Positions 12,396 through 23,299 of a DNA stretch of 64,000 nucleotides are shown here, piece by piece. The position numbers were made by a program, and so were the translations under genes. The notes beneath the pieces were generated by a model, which worked only from the letters and a program-made list of their open reading frames with translations, did not search any database and was not told where the DNA came from. This DNA is from Eutypa lata (Eukaryota; Ascomycota; Sordariomycetes; Xylariales; Diatrypaceae), in assembly GCA_022661535.1 (NCBI GenBank), contig JAKULF010000009.1:1488001-1552000 (forward strand), in the 5' to 3' direction. Every line of letters starts with the position of its first letter. The first letter of the stretch is position 1.

Positions 12396-13505
12396 TTATA
12401 TACCTTCTAAAGCCTCCCGATTGACCAGCGTAACCTTGTTCTTGTCCCCGAAGAAAAACTCCAGCAAATTCCGCAGGTTCACCTCGTCGAAACGTTTCCA
12501 GCTCGTATGCGAGGCGACGCCAATGTGGGGTAGAACCGTGACGTTGTAATTATCTATCAGGCGCGGGTTGATCCCAGGCTCGTTAGCGTGGACATCCAGA
12601 CCAACCCCGACGACCTGACCGCGATCCATAGCGTCCAGCAGGGCATCCTCGTCTATCAGCCCCCCCCTCGCTATATTCACGATCCGGATCTTCTTATGTG
12701 CCAATTTCGCCAGTCGCTCCGCCGAGATCAAGTGCTTCGTCTCCGGCGTCAGCGGGCACGCGAGGAAGACGCAATCGGCGGCCTCTAGCAGCGACTCAAC
12801 CCCAGCGTGAAACGTAGCGCCGTCCGGCAACCGCGCCTCGAGCTCCGGCCGCCTCCGGCGATTGTGGTAATGAATCTTCATGTCAAGGGCCAACGCGGCT
12901 TTGCGCGCAACCGCAAGGCCGATATCACCTAGTCCCACGACACCGAGCACCTGACCGCAGGGATCGACGGCGATTTCTCCAACACGCCTGCTGTCATCCC
13001 AGCGACCCTGACGCGTCAGGTGCTCGGCTAGGCTGAAGTGGCGGTAGACGTTCAGGATGAGCGCGAGACCCGTGTTTGCCACGGCCTCGGTGCACGTATC
13101 GGGGGTGTTGGAGTACCCGATGCCGCGGGCCGACAGCGCGTCGATGTCCGCGGCGTCGTACCCGTGCCCGGTGCAGGCGATGAAGCGCAACGAGGGGGGG
13201 AAGAGGGCGACGGGCGGCCCCCGGAATAAGACGTGTTGGGCAAAGGGTCCGGCTTTCAACCATCCCGTGCGCAGGATCGCGTCAATGTGGGAGTACGCGC
13301 CTCCCGGTTGGAGTCGTGCACAGAACTCCTCAACGCTCGCACAGTCGTAATGGAGCACGTTAAACCGCGATAGCACGGCCCGCCATTCGGGCGTGTTGTC
13401 ATCGGCTCTCACGGTCGAGAGGACGAGAAGGAGTGTGGGCTTCCCATTATCCTGCTCTACTGGCTTGCTTGCGCCGCTCAAGGGTGTTTCGGCAGCGTCC
13501 CCCAT
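12396..13505 (-). CDS. D-isomer-specific 2-hydroxyacid dehydrogenase (GRHPR/hydroxyisocaproate type)
   Basis: NAD(P)H-dependent reduction of 2-oxoacids to D-2-hydroxyacids, or the reverse; cytosolic. Intronless, 369 aa, the usual length plus about 20 residues. The Rossmann motif GLGDIG is at 191-196, and the second beta strand is followed by NRRRRP (216-220), not an acidic residue, which points to NADPH. The catalytic triad is visible: Arg280 (NIARGG), Glu309 (HANEP) and His327 (LPHIG). The gene is divergent from the M20 gene across 684 bases. In the inferred locus it would act on the 2-oxoacid made by the transaminase, or on glyoxylate/hydroxypyruvate. The exact substrate is unknown. Confidence 0.92.
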   Translation of the reverse strand: MGDAAETPLSGASKPVEQDNGKPTLLLVLSTVRADDNTPEWRAVLSRFNVLHYDCASVEEFCARLQPGGAYSHIDAILRTGWLKAGPFAQHVLFRGPPVALFPPSLRFIACTGHGYDAADIDALSARGIGYSNTPDTCTEAVANTGLALILNVYRHFSLAEHLTRQGRWDDSRRVGEIAVDPCGQVLGVVGLGDIGLAVARKAALALDMKIHYHNRRRRPELEARLPDGATFHAGVESLLEAADCVFLACPLTPETKHLISAERLAKLAHKKIRIVNIARGGLIDEDALLDAMDRGQVVGVGLDVHANEPGINPRLIDNYNVTVLPHIGVASHTSWKRFDEVNLRNLLEFFFGDKNKVTLVNREALEGI

Positions 13506-14189
13506 GATGGATAACCAATGTCAAATGTGTGATGATATTATAGTGGAGAGACGAACTAACAATTGCTTGTAAATCGCCTCTCTATCACATTTGACTACCT
13601 AGCAACGAAACGTCCTTGCTCCAAGGAGGTTTTGACATAGTGGTAACCGTTTTGTCTAATGACCTTGCCGCCATCGGCATCGTTGCGACAATATCCACTA
13701 GGATTACGAGCCAGTCGGGCAATAAGGGTTTAAGCCGATCGGCTTGTTTCTTTGGACGCCGACGCTCGTATCAGCTTTATCTGTAAAGAAGATATAGGAT
13801 AAATACTTCGCCGATCAGACTATCGGTCTCGTAACTATTGCCGGGTTGCAGAGGATTCTACGTACCTACGGTGCAGGTGCCCGCCATGATCTAGATTGGG
13901 GAAGATCGGGATCGCAACGGGCGACTTCCGGGACCCCGCGCGGGGAAATCAGAAGTAACCGGAAGACTAGCGTCACTATTTAGAACTCAGATTGCCTTGT
14001 TACTATCTGGGATCAAGGCCATCGGCATCTTGAAGGACGAGCCGCTTGATCACCGAGATGTTAAATCCGACGGCCCAGATCGACTCTGGCTGAGCCAATA
14101 CTTTTTGGAAAGCGAGGGAAGCCAAAAACCCCTGAACTGCATTTTCTATCTTATCAATCAAGCCTCGAATAGCTAAGCCATTACCCACC
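13506..14189. promoter_or_regulatory. Divergent promoter region, hydroxyacid dehydrogenase / M20 hydrolase
   Basis: Non-coding. Contains a perfect 14-bp palindrome at 13732, a second GCCGATC half-site at 13810, and six HGATAR GATA-factor sites (about 13581, 13774, 13819, 14002, 14145 and 14150). The layout resembles the 5-oxoprolinase/MFS promoter. Confidence 0.5.
13732..13745. promoter_or_regulatory. 14-bp palindrome AAGCCGATCGGCTT, candidate Zn2Cys6 operator
   Basis: Perfect inverted repeat with the everted core CCG-N2-CGG, the kind of arrangement bound by Zn2Cys6 dimers. Each arm contains the 9-mer found upstream of the aminotransferase and between 5-oxoprolinase and the MFS gene. It lies 227 bases upstream of the dehydrogenase start and 445 upstream of the M20 start. 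Confidence 0.45.
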
Positions 14190-15305
14190 ATGGCGGAATC
14201 CGACGCCCGACAGCACCCAGCTATCCAGGTACTCGAATCCCTCATCAACATCGACAGCACGAGCGAGCGGGAGCACGAAATCGGCCTGTTTCTAGAGCAG
14301 CACTTGCAAGGGCTCGGGTACACGGCCGAGCGCATCCCCATCGCCCCCGGGTCGAGCCGGCACAATGTTTATGCTTACTTGGGCGAGCAGCGCAAGGCAC
14401 GTGTGCTACTTACGTCGCACATGGATACGGTGCCGCCGCATATCCCCTTCAGCATTGAACCTGAGGATAGCGACGTGATTCGCGGCCGTGGCGCGTGCGA
14501 CGACTTAGGCCCCCTAGTCGCACAGGTATACGCCGTTGAGGAGTTGCGCGCGGAAGGGAAGCTCAAGGATGGTGATGTTAGTTTTCTGTTTGTGGTTGGT
14601 GAGGAGAAGGGCGGCCCCGGCATGCTTGCTGCGAACGATATGGGCCTCACATGGGAGGCGGGCATCTTTGGTGAGCCCACTGAGGGTAAACTCGGTAAGG
14701 GGCACAAGGGAAATCTTGTGTTTGAATTGGTTGCGCAGGGAAAGGCTTGGTAAGTTTCCCTACCACGTACGCTTGTGCGCACGTATGTACTCGGGAACTA
14801 ATTTACAAGTCACTCGGGCTATCCACATCTCGGTAAGAGCGCAACGTTATTGTTAATCAGTGCGCTCAACGATCTGTCGGCCGTCAGATGGCCAGAATCC
14901 GACCTCCTCGGCCCATCGACTTTGAACATCGGTAAGATCGAGGGTGGTGTGGGCTATAATGTCCTCGCGGCGTCCGCTACGGCTCTTTGTAGCATACGCA
15001 TCGCGACGGGCCTGCCGGGTATCAAAAGGACTGTCTCGGACATTGTTGCCAAACATCCCGACGTGGAGCTTAAGTTCAACTTTGAGTACCCAGAGACGCT
15101 ACTCGAGTGGAAGTTTGAGGGGCTCGAGGCAGCACCTATGGCGTACGGGACCGACGTGCCACGGTTGAGGGGAGAACACAGAAAGGTGTTGTACGGACCC
15201 GGGTCCATCTTGGTTGCTCATGGCAAAGATGAGAGTATAAGGATCAGCGAGATTATGGAGAGCATCAAAGTGAATAAGAGGCTCACTATGGAGTTGTTGA
15301 AATAG
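14190..15305 (+). CDS. M20 family metallohydrolase (ArgE/DapE/aminoacylase-like)
   Basis: Zinc-dependent hydrolase that removes an acyl group from an N-acyl amino acid or cleaves a small peptide. Two exons, 14190-14749 and 14810-15305, 351 aa. Metal and catalytic residues are visible: His-x-Asp in HMDTVPP (about residue 77), the bridging Asp in GACDDLG, the Glu pair in VGEEKGGPG, and the distal His in YGPGSILVAHGKDESI near the C-terminus. The dimerisation-domain start KACHSGYP spans the intron. The family name acetylornithine deacetylase is often applied, but arginine biosynthesis in ascomycetes uses the acetyl cycle, so a catabolic role is more plausible. The ATG at 14190 matches the family N-terminus. 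Confidence 0.9.
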
Positions 15306-16563
15306 GTAGACGGCTATAAGACGTTGTCAAGCTGATGCTACCAGAAGGATTATGATGCTCTATTGGCGATTGTGAAAACCCCACGTTAGTATAAGGCGAA
15401 GCTAGAATATCAAAGGAAGTAATGGAATATTCTCGACTGCTCATACATATGGAAGGACAACGGAATAGAATGTAGGAAACATAGATAGTTTAACTTCAAC
15501 GCCTAGTATCCGATGGATACCTTTACTAGGAACCGGTCAGACATTGGCTGCCCAAATACTGGCATCGAAGTAACCACACTCATATCGAATTAGAGGAGTA
15601 CCGAAGACCGGGTGTATGGCAACCATAGGTGCCATGTGAGATGTAGTAGCCACCCACAGTTTCGTATCTGAACCACAACGTTATTTGTCAAGCACAAGAT
15701 GAGATGCCGGTAGATATATTTCAATGTCACTGTAACAACAACACATGCAAGCACACAAGTTCGTTGGAGAAAATGAATAAAATAAGAGGCATGGCAAGGA
15801 TGTCGGAGATCGCAATGCAGATACCCGTTCCGTTCCCGTCGGTATGGTAACTAAAGTAGTAGATTGAGCAGGAGGTCAGATGTCAGTTGACCTTGATCTT
15901 TCACTATGAAGGTGTCACCAGATTGCTTAGGTAACCAAAACAACAAGACGGCCGAGGTCCCAGGCACAAATTAGGACGCAACGGGGAACGGTATGTGCCT
16001 GCGTCACACAAGCTTCAACCAATAGATAAGCTCGTAAAACATCAAACAAATCCCAGGTTATCGGGATTGTGGGTCGGTATAAGATCTTGTGTGTCAAGAA
16101 TCTCCAAGAATCTCGTTTTTATGTCATTTCTCATTTGCCTGTCTTGGACGGACAAAAAACGTTATGATCCACATTTAAACGTTAGTCCCGTAGACTCCAC
16201 ATGTTTTCCCTCATAAACTCATATCATCAACAATCGTGGAACCAATGGTGGGCGGTCCAATGCCTCGCCTTAGACACTGAAACAGAACCTCGTTGTGTTA
16301 TGTTTCTTATCTAAGGCTGATATTGAACCTCCTAACGTTAGGCAGGAACCAGTTCCAATCCTATAAATACATTGCGCTTCTTGATTCTGGACCTCTTTTC
16401 CCTAGTTGATTGTACTGCTGCGAAATTGTTTTGAGCCACCCCAACCTACCTATCTTCCTACTCACTCCCTTGCATTCAAGCAAAGTAAAACCCACCTCTT
16501 GGAACAGCAATATAAGTCGTCTTACCTCGCGAAATCCCCAGGAGAGGCACATAGATACCAACG
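15306..16563. other. Intergenic, no gene seen
   Basis: About 1.26 kb, between the M20 gene and the HD-domain gene. No frame shows coding bias. A pyrimidine-rich stretch before 16564 probably belongs to the promoter and leader of the HD-domain gene. Confidence 0.5.
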
Positions 16564-17527
16564 ATGTCGCCTAGTGCTACTCATAGTGGCAAGGAAACCC
16601 TTGGTATGTGCACCATGATCAGAATATCAGCTCCAATGTAGCCAGAGTTAGATGGCATGCTGACCCAAATCCATTTTAGACCCCGCTGTCGTCATTACGC
16701 CTAAGATTTCCGAACCATGGACTGTTGAAAAGGTTCTCGCCACGATTCATCCCGAGCCTCCCGTTACTGGGTCCAGCTCCCCGATCCCCTTCTTCCACGT
16801 CCTAGAGCGATTGAAGACGAACAAACGAGAAGGATGGCGGCGGTTCGGTATCAATAGGTAAGGGAAACCGTATATCCCATGAGACGCATGCACATACAGG
16901 GAAGAGAAGCTTACATCCGAGGTTACAAACAGGGGTGAATCCATCTCCGACCACATGTACCGCATGTCCCTTATGTCGATGCTCTGCCCGCCGGCCCTCC
17001 TCCCCAAGATCGACCTGGCGAAGTGCATGAAGATGTGCCTGATCCACGACATGGCCGAGGCGCTGGTGGGGGACATCACGCCGGTGGACGGCATCGCGAA
17101 GCCGGAGAAGAGCCGGCGCGAGGCCGAGACCATGGACTACATCAGCGAGAAGCTGCTGGGCGGCGTGTACGGCGGGCTGGCGGGCCAGGACATCCGCGCC
17201 ATCTGGCAGGAGTACGAGGACTCGGAGACGCTCGACAGCCACTTCGTGCACGACATCGACAAGATCGAGCTGCTGACCCAGATGGTCGAGTACGAGAAGC
17301 GCGTCGACTGCCGCCTCGACCTCGGCGAGTTCGCCTACGTCGCCACCAAGGTCCAGCTGCCCGAGATCAAGGCCTGGGCCGACGAGATCCTGCGGGAGCG
17401 CGACGCCCTGTGGGGCCAGCAGAACCACGTCCACGGCGAGGCTGGTGTTGAGGGCGGCGTCAAGGTGGAGAGGTCTAAGCAGCAGGATGCCTACTACGCC
17501 GACGAGGACGGAGCGAACGGTGCATGA
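16564..17527 (+). CDS. HD-domain 5'-deoxynucleotidase (HDDC2/YfbR-like)
   Basis: Removes phosphate from deoxynucleoside 5'-monophosphates; yeast relatives are YGL101W/YBR242W. Exons 16564-16603, 16680-16857 and 16933-17527 give 270 aa. Metal-site residues are visible: His80 (ISDHMYRMS), His111-Asp112 (LIHDMAE), Glu115, Asp120, and a distal Asp in HFVHDIDKIE. An N-terminal extension of about 45 residues precedes the fold, and a poorly conserved charged tail follows. The third exon is strikingly richer in G/C at third codon positions than exons 1-2 and the flanks. No operon-like link to neighbours is evident. Confidence 0.92.
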
Positions 17528-18703
17528 ATGAGTAGGCCGCTATCCGTTCCAAACTAAACAGGTTTGGTCGCGGGACGATACTAAACGTATTTTGTTTCTT
17601 AGCCGTGGGTAGATGGAGACACACAGGCGTTTTGTCAGAAGGTTCCTTCGGTGTTCACTGATGTATGGTTTGCGCTGCATGTCATATCGCACGCCGGAAG
17701 CGTGCTGGGGCGATGGAATGGGAAGATCATAGATCATTACTACTGCTATGGGGCGAATGAATAATGAGATACCTGTTACTGATATTGTCTGGTTTTGTGG
17801 AACCCCCCTGACCTACTGCTTGAAACCTCACATACCGTGCCTCCATGATTATACCCATCATTGTTATATGGATTTATATACTCAAGACTAGGGATTTTTT
17901 TACTAGACTTGGCAATGATTACGAGAGAGGGCTCGGTATCTTCAACCTGATGATGCTTTGTAAACTAGCGCCAAAATGGGAAGGCGCTCACGCTGAATCG
18001 GCCGTTACAGTCGGTTCGGTTAGGTAGCCATTGATTCCCAGGAATAAACACCATGACAAGCCCGAGCTCGAACGGAACGCACTCAATCATCGACAAGGCC
18101 AGCGAGTCGGCGGCGCCAGTGCCGTCCACAGGTCCTCCCCCCCGCGATGGGGTGAACATAATGGTGCCCTTGTTTACCTAACCTATACCTACCTAACTAT
18201 GCAGCTTCGGCCGCGGGCCCTCTGCTCATTACGGCTGACTCGTCCTGTTGCGCAAGCCTCGTGAGCTTTAACAAACTCTGGCCCGCGGCCTGCGTTGCTT
18301 GACGGTAATTGCAATACGTTAACCACCTACGTTTGTAGGTGCAAACGCTTTGACCACCTGGGTAATGACGCGGGCCTACAGTCCACTATCTTCCCAAATA
18401 GGAAAATACAAAACAGGTACCTATGTAGGTAGATAGTTGAGGTCCAGTCGCATCTCCTTACGTAAAAACGAAGGCACATCCTATAACACCGCTCCCAGCT
18501 AACTATATGTCCAACTCGCGCGCGATATGTTCTGCCCGAGGTGTTTCCAAATATTATTACTATGAATTTCAAGATGCACTTTGATCTGATGACAGATCCT
18601 AACGGTTCATAATCTCTCATTACTTAAACCGGGTTCATGAGATTCTGATAATTACTCGATATCGCTTGGACCTTTTCACATTCCACTCCACATTCCACTC
18701 ACC
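17528..18703. other. Intergenic with a small hairpin
   Basis: About 1.2 kb without a supported gene. It contains TACCTA-type runs near 18175-18195 and 18415-18435, and a 7-bp stem hairpin (CACCTAC-GTTT-GTAGGTG) at 18324-18341. The right end is the promoter of the HET gene. Confidence 0.5.
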
Positions 18704-20776
18704 ATGTCTTCGCAAGTCATTCACCCGGCTGGTTCTAGGGGTCGTTATGGGGGCCGACCCGAGCCATGTCAGGTGTGTGGTAATTTGGATAGGACACGGC
18801 TTCTCGATAGTAGCGACGAAGAATTGTCTGAAAACAATGAGGATGATGACGACTATATTTCTCTACCCCGACTGGAATTAAACCAAGTGGATCAGTCTGG
18901 AAAAGATGGTTGTGCTATTTGCTCCATTCTGATGGAGATATTCCAGTTCTTCCTCTCAGATGAGGACTCTGATCTGAACTATAAGCACTTGCAAGTACGC
19001 CTCCCTACCCGGGGAAGATGTCCCGAAGTGGCCATGGTGTGTGGTGGTGTGGCCAGGACAGTACAGATATACACGCCTTCAGGTATTTAGTTACACGATT
19101 CGCAGAAACATAGTTACTCATGAATCTTAGGGTTTCACCCATGCTGGCATCGCGTTCCGGTCCTCCCGGTACTATTTAGTGACCGTCAATCATCAAACGC
19201 GCTAGATTTCATCAAGTCATGTCTACGGTCGTGTCTAGATGGTCACGTTACGTGCAAATCACCTAACCCAAAACTTCCGACTCGTGTGCTCGATGTCGGA
19301 AGAGGTCAGGACAACCAGATACGACTTGTCCAGTCTAGCACAAATATATTCGAACCCTATATTGCTTTAAGCTATTGTTGGGGTCATGACGGGGCTATGA
19401 TAAAGACTGAGAAAAGAAACCGGGAGAGTTTCGAGTCTGGTATCAGTATCCTCACGCTCCCAATCGTTTTCCAGGAATGTATTTCACTGTCTAGGAGTCT
19501 TGGGATACGTTATGTTTGGATTGACGCCCTTTGCATTATCCAAGATGATCGCGAAGATTGGGAGAGGGAATCATCTATGATGTCTCAAACTTATGCTCAA
19601 GCTTTTCTAACGATCGCGGCATCCATGTCTGCATCAACTTCTGAGGGGTTCTTGCGCAGCCTCGGTGGAGACATGAAAAATAAAGAGTTCAGTAAAAAAG
19701 TCCATTTCGATGGAAACATGTCAGAAGTCAAAGCAAGGATTATTCCCGAAGTAGGAATTCATTCGAGATGGACACACTGGTATTATGAACGACACTTGTA
19801 CCCGCGTGACCCCTGGTCGCAACGGGGATGGACACTCCAGGAGCAGCTTCTTTCACCTAGGCTTTTGATGTTCACTTCATCCGAGATCCAGTGGAGCTGT
19901 CAAGGAGGTCAGAAGTGCGAGTGTGAATCCCTTCTGAATCATGGACGCCTGTTTGGAGGACATTCATGGACCGACATCGAAGAGAATGCGTCGAATGCGT
20001 TTTATTTTTGGCACAAGGCAGTCGAGGATTACTCCATTAGGGCGTTAACTCATTGTACCGACAGACTACCTGCACTTAGTGGAATCGCTCAAGTTATTCA
20101 AGAGCAGACTGGATCTACGTACGTCGCTGGGTTATGGGGTAGCAATATCGCGGAAGATCTTTTATGGGAAAGGACAGGGAATTTGAGCCTCCTAACAGAC
20201 TATCTGGCGCCTTCGTTCTCCTGGGCGTCGGTTGTTGGCGAGGTTGATTACCAGTGCTTTATGAACGGGATACACTTATACCAAGAAATTTGTCAAGTTC
20301 TATCATTGAATGTGGACATTCAAGGGCACAATCCACTTGGCATGGTTCGAGACGGAGAAATGACGATCAGTGGCCCCTTAACACCCGCAACCTTAGTCGG
20401 AGATGGAGCCGATGGATTTTACTACGCTAGAATTGCGAACAGAAGCATTGAATTTCCGGCCGATACCGTACTCGCCACGTTCAAAGAACCTTCCGAAGAT
20501 GGCTTGCAAGAGTTGGTCGCATGCCGGTCCCGCTTGGAAATGTCCAGGCCCACACAGGTTACGGACGACATACAAATAACAACCCAAAATATCCCTGAAG
20601 TTGGGAATAGTAACTGTGACAACATACACGCAACCTGCGTGGCGGATGGCGCGCGATGTTGGCTGTTGAGGCTCGGGTTCTATCTACCACCCCACTCACA
20701 CCCGGAGCAAGTTCACATGTTCTTCGTGTTGGGAAAACATCCAATCAAGTCGGGCAAATTTGAGAGGTATGTTTAA
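18704..20776 (+). CDS. HET-domain protein (heterokaryon incompatibility family)
   Basis: Member of the HET family, several of which trigger cell death on fusion of unlike hyphae. Exons 18704-19082 and 19131-20776, 674 aa. The N-terminus has two CxxC pairs (CQVC, CAIC) flanking an acidic run. The HET domain starts at about residue 203 with YIALSYCWG. It continues with IRYVWIDALCIIQDD and the QRGWTLQEQLLSPR block. The C-terminal part is unassigned. A donor-like GTATGT right after FER at 20767 leaves open a short extra terminal exon, so the last residues are uncertain. No partner domain (NACHT, ankyrin, WD) is attached. Confidence 0.92.
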
Positions 20777-21526
20777 TTCATGTATATTTGTTTCCTCCTA
20801 CCGACGTCCTTGTGACTTATTGTTGGATGCCCCATCGATCTTCGTCGGAGTGTTGTTTCCTACAAGAAATTATAAACTTTTGAGAATACGAAGATAATAT
20901 CTGCTAACTCGTATCTTTGAGACTGGGCTTGCTGGTAATGCACGATGAGACTGGAGGTTTGCCACTTGACAACCCATTTGTGTTTGACCAAGAACGATTG
21001 CAAAGCATTTGTATTGTATGAATCTCTAGGTATCTCGCAGGGCGAACTTTTACTTTCTTGTAAGCATGCAACATAATCTTGGGGTGTCCGGCGATAAGTG
21101 GTTGTCCCAAAGTCAAAACGCTTCCGATAACTCATCGTATATCAAAAGCTAAGCGAAGTTTTTGGGATTCCACTACCGACAAATAAGATATTGTCGTAAT
21201 TACCGCCATACTCGGAAAAGCTTTCGCAGGGACAGTGCAAGGATCCCACAAGCAGCCTACAAGCGCCTTGCGCTTAATGAAAACCAGCATATTTACGACA
21301 CAGCAACAGCCCCCGAAACTCCCCAGGGTTTTTTTCTTACGAGCTTCTTATCAGTAACAGGGGCTTTTCCTTTTTCATTTTGGCAATAGAATATCTTTTA
21401 GTAATTAATACTGTGTACCTTAACCCCAACCCTGGTTCGGGGTTAACCCCCTTACACTTTCTGAGGACATTGGCGTATCTAATAACAAAGCCGAGGCAAT
21501 GTAAGACGCATATGGATATTTGATTT
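20777..21526. other. Intergenic, convergent 3' ends
   Basis: Between two convergent genes (HET and the F-box-like gene). No coding frame supported; expected to contain both 3' untranslated regions. Confidence 0.5.
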
Positions 21527-22646
21527 CTATATCCTCGGCGGCGCCCTTCGATTCGCAACGTCATCAACTCGTGCCTCTTCAAGAAGCCGCCAGATCCTTC
21601 GGCGGTTTCGCAAGCCAAGAGGGAGACGCAATGTTTCGTCGCTCGGCTCATGGATCTCGACTTGGGAGAGCTGGCGTCCAAGGAGCTCCCAGTCCCAGCT
21701 GCCATCTTGCCTTTTCTTGCGGATGGCCTCAACATCCAAGTCCCACAGCCAGGGAAACAGCTTCTTGCTGGCCAGAGCGTCATACCACCAGTCTTGGCTA
21801 TGGACACCGCCGGACGTCTGGTCTGCATCTTGGAGATTGAAAAGCCCTTCGGCCAACTCATCCTTCTGTGTTTCAGGCGATTCAGGCTGCAGATTCTGGA
21901 GAATGGATTCGGTGAGACCCGGTATTTCCATAGGGTCTGCTTCTAGCTGCTGCCACAAAGGTGAGCACGACACGCGAATCAAGTCTCTGTAGCACATACC
22001 GTTCCGTACTCGTCGTCGTCGTCGCGCTCCCATTCCACATTCCGGGCACTTCTACCTCCGTAGTAGTCATGGGGCTCTGGGAGAATGTATTCGGAAGACA
22101 ATTGCATGGACCCAGGCACTCGACGGTACAATACTTCCCACAGCTGCTTAAGGGATGATATCTTATCATGAGGGCCTATCTGAAATGTGTCGTGGGATTC
22201 CGCCCTACTATCGATGAAGCGCTCAGCCAGCTGGGTGCACAAACGGTGGACGGCGAGGTAAAGGGGTTCACCAGAATCATGCGGACCAATAGAAAAAGCG
22301 CCGACAGTTGTCCCCGAATCTACAATTTTGAAGTAATTGTGCTCGCTGTACGTGGCGTCTAGCTGTAGAACGCGTCTCTGGGATTCCTGGGCCGGATTGG
22401 GACCGAGTTTGGCGGAATAATGACTGACTGAGCCCGAAGGCAAGTAGGTGTCTAATTGAACATCACTGTCTTGTCCATGCGCAGTCGTCAAAAGGCCAGT
22501 AAGAGCCAGCCATTCTACATGCTCATCTTCGCTGAACCCCAGTTAGAGAGTTCGGACACACGCGCTCCTGGAATCTGGACTTGCCTCTGACCGGGTTCCA
22601 TCATCGGAGCTCCGCAAAGGCAACAATAGATCTGATTGCGGCCCAT
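21527..22646 (-). CDS. Fungal F-box-associated-like protein of unknown function
   Basis: 338 aa, three exons: 22646-22585, 22531-22000, 21949-21527. The start MGRNQIYCCLCGAPM, with a CxxC pair, resembles a common Pezizomycotina family whose members often carry F-boxes, and the C-terminal WDWELL...LRNRRRIWRLLEEA segment also fits it. A recognisable F-box helix is not obvious. The first intron appears to be GC-AG (donor AG|GCAAGT, 53 bases, branch CTAAC, acceptor TTCAG); the second is a 50-base GT-AG intron. Function unknown. Confidence 0.75.
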
Positions 22647-23299
22647 ACTTGGTTAGTATATGCTAAAGCAGATCTGTAACCGGTTCAAATTCAGGATAGC
22701 GAGTAGGTCATCAGTGATTGCGAGTGATTGTGGTTCAATGCACTGTTGATGTAATTGATAGGTTGAACAATCAGATTATCGAATACAGATGAGGTGGCTC
22801 AGCATCGACTCAGCAATTTTGGGGGGTTACAATAGATACTCGGGGGCGATCAGGTCCCTTGGCATTCAAGATGGATGGTAAAGCCGTAAACGTTGACTGC
22901 ATATACATAGCTGACAGACGGGAAATTGATCAGGCATCTTGCCCGAGTCTCCACAAAACCGGCATCTATTGGTTACATGTGCCTCGACAAGCATGATATC
23001 GCTCTCGCTTTAGGCTCAAGCGTCATCATCTACTCGCATCGATCGATAGAGACGTTACACAAGCTCGCCTAACCCGCATGAATGAATAATATTTGGTTAT
23101 CACGTGGGGGAACGTTTGTTAAATAATCATGAAATCATTTGAAAGTATTCAAAAGAAATATAAAGAACTAAGCTAAGCTCAGATATCAGAATGTAATGGA
23201 GAGGTATCCAGGTATAAGTTGCTTTTCCCAAAGCATCTTATATGTAATATGATCATGAGTTCACTCATCACAGAACCCGCCCGCTGGTTCTTGTTGGAC
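22647..23299. other. Intergenic between two minus-strand genes
   Basis: About 650 bases of AT-rich DNA with no supported gene. It should hold the promoter of the F-box-like gene and the 3' region of the large secreted protein gene. Confidence 0.5.

Noticed and set aside
16802..17434. Long minus-strand open frame (210 codons)
   Set aside because: Exact antisense of the HD-domain deoxynucleotidase. The open frame results from its very GC-rich third positions.
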